From NCBI GenBank assembly GCA_964412235.1, contig CAYPNT010000049.1, positions 1 through 20,952 on the forward strand: a stretch of 20,952 nt of DNA, read 5' to 3'. Each line of letters starts with the position of its first letter. Positions within the stretch are counted from its first letter, which is position 1. This DNA is from JAYZQT01 sp964412235. Its GTDB lineage: Bacteria > Pseudomonadota > Alphaproteobacteria > MPNO01 > UBA830. Made by a program: the position numbers and the translations under genes. The notes beneath the pieces are model-generated. The model did no database searches, was not told where the DNA came from, and saw nothing but the letters and a program-made list of their open reading frames with translations. Positions 15,547 to 20,952 of this stretch are shown here, piece after piece.

Positions 15547-15792
15547 TTAGGGCCTGAAGCTTAATGCCCCAAGATCTATTATGAAGTATATCAGCACCGT
15601 CATTAAAAGTGCTAGGAGCGTCGCAATAATTACCTTCAACCATAGGCGCGGTCTAATTGGCGCACTTTCAGCGTTACCTTTTTCAACTATTTCGCCAGCT
15701 TCATGGTATGAACGAGCCCCAATTGGTAACACCATAAAAAAGATTAACCACCACACTATGATAAAGATCATACCACCCGAAAACCAAGTCAT
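15547..15792 (-). CDS. DUF1467 family small membrane protein
   Basis: An 81-residue protein of unknown function. It has two membrane segments (about residues 6-24 and 52-74) joined by a polar loop with HEAGEIVEKGNAESAPIRPRL; the pattern of a Trp-rich first helix, a short PIGARS turn, EAGE and then APxRPRLWLK matches the alphaproteobacterial DUF1467 family. It starts four bases after the rnj stop, so it is part of the upstream transcript. In other alphaproteobacteria this family is commonly found between RNase J and proS (general knowledge, not checked here), which fits its place. No function can be assigned. Confidence 0.85.
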   Translation of the reverse strand: MTWFSGGMIFIIVWWLIFFMVLPIGARSYHEAGEIVEKGNAESAPIRPRLWLKVIIATLLALLMTVLIYFIIDLGALSFRP

Positions 15793-15796
15793 TAGC

Positions 15797-17446
15797 CTAT
15801 ATCCTCACCACATGTACCTTCGTGACAGGCCGCTTTCCAATTGCGTCACTCAAAGCCTTTCGGACAGTGCGCTTAACCATTTTTATTATGAAATCATCGT
15901 TATTTTGTTCATCTGGACCAAGCTTTTTCATTGCACTCTTTATAGCGTCAACCACCTCCTTATAAACCATTTCCTCTATTTCTGTATCTAACACTCCCTC
16001 AAGCGAAACTTCCGGTTCAGCGCGGAAATCACCACGCGGTCCCGCAATGACCGTAACCAAGGCTACCCCATTATAGAGGAGTCTTTTTCTCTCATAGATA
16101 ACAGAACTTTCGGAGGAAACCAGTCGTGACCCATCTATTGCGAGGCGACCAACGGCTACCTCATCCACAATTTTGATACCCTTTTGAGACAGTGCGGCCA
16201 TGTTTCCGTTTTCCACAACTCGCGCATGAGGAATCTGAGATTGTTCTCCTAACCAACAATGTTCGGTAAGATGGCGGTGCTCTCCATGTATCGGTACCAA
16301 GATTTTAGGCCGCACCCAACGATACATTTCCCTAAGCTCATCTCGTGCGGGATGTCCTGAAACATGAACAAAACCGTCTTGTTCGGTTAAAACCTCTACA
16401 CCTTGACGTACCAGTTGGTTTTGAACATTGGCGATTGCTAATTCGTTGCCTGGAATTTCTCTCGACGAAAAAATTACTGTATCACCAGCCTGCAATGAGA
16501 CATTGCGATGTTTGCCGCGTGCTATGCGGGTAAGTGCTGAACGCGGTTCTCCTTGGCTACCAGTTACTCCAAGCAGAATTTTATTGGCAGGAAAAAAACT
16601 AATTTCCTCTTCTGAAACGAATGGCTCTATGCCTTGGAGGTAGCCATTCTCTATGCTGATTTCTGTATTTCGCCATAATGACCGTCCAACCAAAGCAGCG
16701 TGGCGCCCAGTTTCGTTTGCAACTCTATTGATTGTTTCGAGCCGCGCAATATTACTCGCGAAACAGGCCACAGCGACACGGCCAGTACAATTTGCAATAA
16801 TTTTTTTTAAGCTCTGCCTAAGTAACCCCTCTGAACCGGATTCACCCTCAACGAATACATTTGTAGAATCGCATACAAGAGCCAAGACCCCCTCGTCTCC
16901 GACTTGGCGAAGAGCTTTTTCATCAGTTTGACGCCCGACAAGTGGGTTGGGATCAATCTTCCAATCAGTAGCATGGACCACGACGCCCGCAGCGCAACGT
17001 ATAGCTAATATATTTCCTTCAGGGACGGAATGCGCAGCCGAGATAAAATCCACAGAAAACTTCCCAATTGTACTCATTCCGCCAACTGGAATTTCATAGA
17101 GGTTTACTTGTTTTAACAACCCTACGTCATCCAACTTTCGCCTCAAGAGGCTCATCGCAAAAGGAGTAGCGTATATTGGACACCTAATCTTGTCCCAAAG
17201 GTAGGGAATTCCGCCAAGGTGATCTTCATGAGCATGAGTGATGACCAGTCCCACCAGTCTATCTCGTTCTTCAATAATGAAAGAAGGATCGGGCGTAAAA
17301 ACATCAACACCGTTTGCGGCGCTATCCGCAAACCCGATTCCCATATCAACCATCAACCATTCGCCCTCATAGCCGTAAAGGCTCATGTTCATGCCGATTT
17401 CGCCAGCGCCACCTAACGGAGTAAAATATAATTCGTTAACTGTCAT
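15797..17446 (-). CDS. rnj: Ribonuclease J
   Basis: A metallo-beta-lactamase/beta-CASP RNase with 5'-3' exonuclease and endonuclease activity, used in mRNA decay and rRNA maturation in the cytoplasm. The 549-residue protein has the zinc motif HAHEDHLGG (71-79), His139 in AAHSVPEG, Asp161 in ATDWKID, the beta-CASP CDSTN segment (192-196), HVSGHPARDE (361-370) and IHGEHRHL (386-393), so both metals and the catalytic centre look intact. A C-terminal domain (about 450-549) follows. The length is normal. Its start overlaps the coaX stop by four bases (ATGA). The coaX-rnj-DUF1467 order is typical for alphaproteobacteria. Confidence 0.96.
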   Translation of the reverse strand: MTVNELYFTPLGGAGEIGMNMSLYGYEGEWLMVDMGIGFADSAANGVDVFTPDPSFIIEERDRLVGLVITHAHEDHLGGIPYLWDKIRCPIYATPFAMSLLRRKLDDVGLLKQVNLYEIPVGGMSTIGKFSVDFISAAHSVPEGNILAIRCAAGVVVHATDWKIDPNPLVGRQTDEKALRQVGDEGVLALVCDSTNVFVEGESGSEGLLRQSLKKIIANCTGRVAVACFASNIARLETINRVANETGRHAALVGRSLWRNTEISIENGYLQGIEPFVSEEEISFFPANKILLGVTGSQGEPRSALTRIARGKHRNVSLQAGDTVIFSSREIPGNELAIANVQNQLVRQGVEVLTEQDGFVHVSGHPARDELREMYRWVRPKILVPIHGEHRHLTEHCWLGEQSQIPHARVVENGNMAALSQKGIKIVDEVAVGRLAIDGSRLVSSESSVIYERKRLLYNGVALVTVIAGPRGDFRAEPEVSLEGVLDTEIEEMVYKEVVDAIKSAMKKLGPDEQNNDDFIIKMVKRTVRKALSDAIGKRPVTKVHVVRI

Positions 17447-18213
17447 TTGGTATTCAAGCTGTGAACCCTTAGTAGGCCTCTAAGGGTTAAGTCTCCATCT
17501 ACACTTTTGATCACGTCGGTCGCTGACTCAAACAATGGTGCCAGACCCCCAGTCGCGACTACGGGCAAATCGGCTCCAAATTCTTTACACAGTCGGGAGA
17601 CAATACCCTCTATGAGGCCAACGTAGCCCCAATAAATCCCAGACTGCATCGCAGTACTGGTTCGTGTACCAATGATTTTTGGTGGTGGCTCTACCGAAAC
17701 ACGGGGCAACATGGCAGCGGCCTGATGAAGGGCTTCAATCGACAGGTTCACCCCCGGGGCAATTACCCCTCCAATGTAATCACCTCGATTATTGATTAGA
17801 TCAAACGTTGTCGCGGTACCAAAATCCAAAACAATAAGTGGCCCACCATAAGTCTCATATGCAGCCACCGCATTCACCAAACGGTCTGCTCCCACTGATT
17901 CCGGGGTATCAACCAAGACCTTTAACCCGAGCTTCACACCACGCTCCCCTACAATAAGCGGAGCAACATCAAAATAATTAAGACAAAGTTCTTTTAGACT
18001 AAATAATGTGTCAGGAACCACCGTAGCAACAATTGCCGAACTCACATCCTGAGGACATAGTTTCGCGTGCTTCATCAGTTGAAGTAACCATACGCCATAC
18101 TCGTCGGAAGTGCGCCTAAAATCACTTGCATGCCGCCACATCCCTCGTCTTCTATCACCCTCATATAAGGCGAACACAATATTTGTATTTCCACAGTCAA
18201 TTGTAAGAAGCAT
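17443..18213 (-). CDS. coaX: Type III pantothenate kinase
   Basis: Catalyses the first step of CoA synthesis, ATP-dependent phosphorylation of pantothenate. The 256 residues carry the phosphate-binding DCGNTN (6-11), GADR (108-111) and DFGTATTFD (130-138) motifs of the ASKHA-fold type III enzyme, with TGGLAP (221-226) near the C-terminus. Type III kinases need a monovalent cation and resist CoA feedback (established for the family). It lies four bases after birA and overlaps rnj by four bases. In many genomes coaX is next to birA, as here. Intact and of normal length. Confidence 0.96.
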   Translation of the reverse strand: MLLTIDCGNTNIVFALYEGDRRRGMWRHASDFRRTSDEYGVWLLQLMKHAKLCPQDVSSAIVATVVPDTLFSLKELCLNYFDVAPLIVGERGVKLGLKVLVDTPESVGADRLVNAVAAYETYGGPLIVLDFGTATTFDLINNRGDYIGGVIAPGVNLSIEALHQAAAMLPRVSVEPPPKIIGTRTSTAMQSGIYWGYVGLIEGIVSRLCKEFGADLPVVATGGLAPLFESATDVIKSVDGDLTLRGLLRVHSLNTK

Positions 18214-18217
18214 TGAG

Positions 18218-18958
18218 TTAGTCTTTCTTCAAAAACATAACATCTCCAGCCATGACAACTTGGCAAAATCCATTGGTGTCCTCGAGTAGTAGCGCCCCGT
18301 CATCATTTAGTCCCTTAAATCTGCCCTCTATAAGTTTATTATTACTCGAAACCGTAATAATTTCTCCGATAACATTTCCAGAGGCGAGCCAAACCACACG
18401 CAATGGCTCAAAGCCTTCCGCCAGCCAACGATCATACCAACGTTCAAAATGAGAGCATAATACCGCGGCACAATAATCGGTCGTGATGTCGACGCCAGAT
18501 TCTGCGATTAGATCAGTTGTTGGGTATCTCACTTCAATCGAAGACGGTGAAAACCGGAGGTTTATTCCAATACCAACAACGTATCTATTATCTTCTCCGG
18601 CCTCGATAAGTGTACCTGCAATTTTTTTTTCATTAATAAGAATATCATTTGGCCACTTAAGGGAAAAAGATAGACTTGGCGCCAACTCGGAAAGTGCATC
18701 AAACACCGACAGAGCAGCTACAAATGCAAGTTGGCCAGCCGCACGGGTTTCCGGAACCACAACACAAAGCGTAATATGTAGATTGCCGGGCCCAGAGAGC
18801 CAAACTCTACCATGGCGCCCGCGACCCGCAGTTTGTGTATCTGCGAGATAGACATGCCCAGTCGGCGCACCACAACGAAGTGCTTCAGCATTGGTGCTGT
18901 CCAATTGTGAAAATTTAAGAAATTTGAGACCTTCAGGGCTAATCAAAAGGCGCTCCAT
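18218..18958 (-). CDS. birA: Biotin--[acetyl-CoA-carboxylase] ligase, monofunctional
   Basis: Attaches biotin to the carrier domain of acetyl-CoA carboxylase and other biotin enzymes by way of biotinyl-AMP. The 246-residue protein has the biotinyl-AMP loop GRGRHGR (45-51), KWPNDIL (101-107), the KKIAG lysine (112), GIGINL (129-134) and a small C-terminal SH3-like domain. The N-terminal DNA-binding domain of E. coli BirA is missing, so it should be an enzyme only and not the repressor of biotin genes. It starts 14 bases after nuoN and is followed four bases later by coaX, so it is likely expressed with the complex I genes. Confidence 0.96.
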   Translation of the reverse strand: MERLLISPEGLKFLKFSQLDSTNAEALRCGAPTGHVYLADTQTAGRGRHGRVWLSGPGNLHITLCVVVPETRAAGQLAFVAALSVFDALSELAPSLSFSLKWPNDILINEKKIAGTLIEAGEDNRYVVGIGINLRFSPSSIEVRYPTTDLIAESGVDITTDYCAAVLCSHFERWYDRWLAEGFEPLRVVWLASGNVIGEIITVSSNNKLIEGRFKGLNDDGALLLEDTNGFCQVVMAGDVMFLKKD

Positions 18959-18972
18959 ATAGCCCAGTGTCC

Positions 18973-20424
18973 CTACCCACCTGAGAAGAGGGCAGCTGCA
19001 GCTTTTGTGGCAGCATTGACGATTGGAGATGGGAAAATAAAAAATAATAAAGTAAAAACGCCCGCGAACGTTGTTATCACAGTGACTTCACGCCCAGCGG
19101 TCTTATCAAACGCATCAGCTGGCTTATCAAAATACATTATTTTGACGATCCTCAGATAGTAAAAGGCCCCCACGACACTGGTAAGGAGTCCCACAATAGC
19201 CAGCACGTATAAGCCCTCATTTACCGCCGCTAGAAAAATATAGAGTTTGCCAAAAAAGCCCGCCAGAGGTGGGATACCTGCCATTGAAAACATAAAAATA
19301 CCCATCGCGACTGCCATTAATGGATGGTTACGAGCTAGCCCTGCTAGATCATCTATATTTTCTGTTAACAATCCCTGCCGCCTCATTGAAAGAACGCAAC
19401 CAAATGCACCTATATTCATCGCGAGATATATCGTCATATAAATACCGATGGCGCTGATACCTTCTTTCGAGCCTGCCGCAAGGCCTACCAGAGCAAAACC
19501 TATATGACCGATTGAGCTATAGGCAAGTAATCGCTTTATATTTGTCTGCCAAATCGCAGCAAGTGCTCCTAGAATCATCGACGCGACAGCAATAAATACA
19601 ACGACCTGCTGCCATTGTTCATAAAGTTCTCCAAACGGTCCAACCAATGTCCTTACGAGAAGGGCTATTGCCGCTATCTTAGGAGCGACCGCGAAAAACG
19701 CGGTGATGGGGGTCGGGGCTCCCTCATAAACGTCAGGCGTCCACATATGAAATGGTACGGCGGAGATCTTGAAAGCCAAACCCGCCAGCATAAACACTAA
19801 ACCAACAACAACACCTATTCCCGGATCAGCGTTTGGACCAGTAAATAAACTAGCGAGCACACCGAAACGAGTAGTACCTGCAAACCCATATATTAATGAC
19901 GCGCCATAAAGCAGCATACCTGATGACAACGCACCCAGAACAAAATATTTTAGCCCTGCTTCTGAGGATTTCGTTGAATCACGCCGGAAGGCAGCAATCA
20001 CGTATAATGCAAGGCTCTGCAGTTCTATCCCTACGTATAATGAAATTAGGTCATTCGCAGACACCATTAGCATCATTCCAAGAGCTGCAAACATGATCAA
20101 AATGGGGAATTCAAATCGCTGTATTTTTTCTCGCTCGTTGTAGTTTAGTGACATTAAGATTGCGAGAACTGTCCCAAGAATGATCAGCCATTTCATAAAT
20201 CGAGAAAATTGATCGACGATAAATTGACCACCAAACGCAATGTGAACGTCGTCAGGTAAAAACGACATGATCACGCCAGTGGACAAAAGGGCCAACACCG
20301 ATAACCACGAGATACTTTGGGCCCCTCTGTCACCACGAAACACGCCAAAAAGTAACAGCACCATGGCGGTTACCGCAAGAAACAGTTCGGGCACGATAGG
20401 ATAAATATCAGTAGTTGTGACCAT
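18973..20424 (-). CDS. nuoN: NADH-quinone oxidoreductase subunit N
   Basis: Antiporter-like membrane subunit of respiratory complex I, one of the three proton-pumping subunits, with about 14 helices in the inner membrane. The 483 residues include YVGIELQSLALY with the key glutamate (Glu134), Lys159 in GLKYFVLGALSSG, Lys219 in LAFKISAVPFHMWTPDVYEGAP, and AVAPKIAA, all hallmarks of this subunit. It starts 15 bases after nuoM and is the usual last gene of the nuo operon; birA follows after 14 bases with no terminator between, so the operon apparently continues. Intact and of normal length. Confidence 0.97.
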   Translation of the reverse strand: MVTTTDIYPIVPELFLAVTAMVLLLFGVFRGDRGAQSISWLSVLALLSTGVIMSFLPDDVHIAFGGQFIVDQFSRFMKWLIILGTVLAILMSLNYNEREKIQRFEFPILIMFAALGMMLMVSANDLISLYVGIELQSLALYVIAAFRRDSTKSSEAGLKYFVLGALSSGMLLYGASLIYGFAGTTRFGVLASLFTGPNADPGIGVVVGLVFMLAGLAFKISAVPFHMWTPDVYEGAPTPITAFFAVAPKIAAIALLVRTLVGPFGELYEQWQQVVVFIAVASMILGALAAIWQTNIKRLLAYSSIGHIGFALVGLAAGSKEGISAIGIYMTIYLAMNIGAFGCVLSMRRQGLLTENIDDLAGLARNHPLMAVAMGIFMFSMAGIPPLAGFFGKLYIFLAAVNEGLYVLAIVGLLTSVVGAFYYLRIVKIMYFDKPADAFDKTAGREVTVITTFAGVFTLLFFIFPSPIVNAATKAAAALFSGG

Positions 20425-20439
20425 ACTATCGACGCCGCC

Positions 20440-20952
20440 CTACTTTGTTACAACCGCGATTGATTGCAACGCATCCATCGCGAGCTTGTGCTGTTGCAAA
20501 AGGTTTGACACCGAGACGTCTATAACGTCGAGAAATGGTGAAGGCCACATACCCATCCAAATCGTTACGATAACTAGAGGGGTAAATATCGCTATTTCAC
20601 GGGGGCTTAGATCTAATATTGCTTTTAAATCCTCTTTATCCAATTTACCAAAGATTACCCGGCGATATAAAAACAACATGTAGGCCGCACCTAGGATTAT
20701 TCCGGTTGTCGCGAATGCCGCTACCCAGGTATTTACTTTAAATACACCAACAAGAACGAGAAATTCCCCTACAAACCCACTGGTTCCTGGCAGACCAACC
20801 GACGCCAGCATAAACACCATAAATATAAATGCGTATTTGGGCATCCGTTCGACCAATCCCCCGTACCGTTTAAATTCCCGGCTATGAATTCGATCGTTTA
20901 GCACCCCAACACATAAAAATAACGCACCGGACACAAACCCATGGCTAATCAT
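20440..20952 (-). CDS. nuoM: NADH-quinone oxidoreductase subunit M, C-terminal part (start lies beyond the right edge)
   Basis: Antiporter-like proton-pumping membrane subunit of complex I. Only the last 170 or so residues of an expected roughly 500 are in the window. The visible part begins with SHGFVSGALFLCVGVLNDR, a conserved helix with a functional histidine, and continues with YGGLVERMPKYAF and ASVGLPGTSGFVGEFLVL, both diagnostic for NuoM. The ATG at the very edge of the window is an internal methionine, not the start. The stop is 15 bases before nuoN, in the standard nuoM-nuoN order. Confidence 0.96.
   Translation of the reverse strand: MISHGFVSGALFLCVGVLNDRIHSREFKRYGGLVERMPKYAFIFMVFMLASVGLPGTSGFVGEFLVLVGVFKVNTWVAAFATTGIILGAAYMLFLYRRVIFGKLDKEDLKAILDLSPREIAIFTPLVIVTIWMGMWPSPFLDVIDVSVSNLLQQHKLAMDALQSIAVVTK

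Noticed and set aside
15581..15991. 136-codon open frame on the plus strand opposite the DUF1467 gene and the end of rnj
   Set aside because: It covers two co-directional minus-strand genes spaced by four bases; no independent support.
1..20952. tRNA, rRNA, CRISPR array, insertion sequence, integrase, toxin-antitoxin or defence genes
   Set aside because: None seen on either strand; gene spacing leaves no gap above about 225 bases, and no direct repeats or transposase motifs were noticed.

Overview
The window is a chromosomal segment of an alphaproteobacterium. The basis is the gene order (nuoM-nuoN-birA-coaX-rnj-DUF1467, then proS-lolC/E-lolD-dnaE, then rpsB-tsf-pyrH), the short ProRS without an insertion domain, RNase J, type III pantothenate kinase and a DUF1467 membrane protein. 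Base composition is moderate to AT-leaning by eye, and a Rhodospirillales-like or marine lineage is a guess only. Every gene I can support lies on the minus strand, so transcription runs from high to low coordinates.

In transcription order: (1) 20952-15547 holds the 3' part of nuoM, then nuoN (complex I membrane arm), birA, coaX (CoA synthesis), rnj (RNA decay) and a small DUF1467 membrane protein, with spacings of 15 bases or less and one 4-base overlap. (2) 15415-10768 is a four-gene BMP-type ABC importer: double ATPase, two permeases, and a periplasmic binding protein last. It closes with a strong intrinsic terminator at 10723-10758. (3) 10579-9464 is a stand-alone short cobalamin-independent methionine synthase-like protein that keeps all four zinc ligands. 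(4) 9463-9241 is an intergenic gap with a very AT-rich stretch and an inverted repeat. (5) 9240-6007 is proS, a LolC/E-type permease and lolD, overlapping by 1 and 8 bases. (6) dnaE follows at 5944-2474. (7) A 179-base leader with inverted repeats precedes rpsB, tsf and the 5' part of pyrH, which runs off the left edge.

Most of the window is conserved housekeeping sequence with intact frames. The part that looks accessory is 9241-15546. From general knowledge of alphaproteobacterial synteny, DUF1467 and proS are usually close neighbours; here an importer operon and a methyltransferase-like gene sit between them. I saw no tRNA, rRNA, CRISPR array, transposase, integrase or prophage gene, and no convincing new defence or mobile system. 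The most useful leads are the importer/methyltransferase insert, the structured rpsB leader and the acidic tail of ribosomal protein S2.
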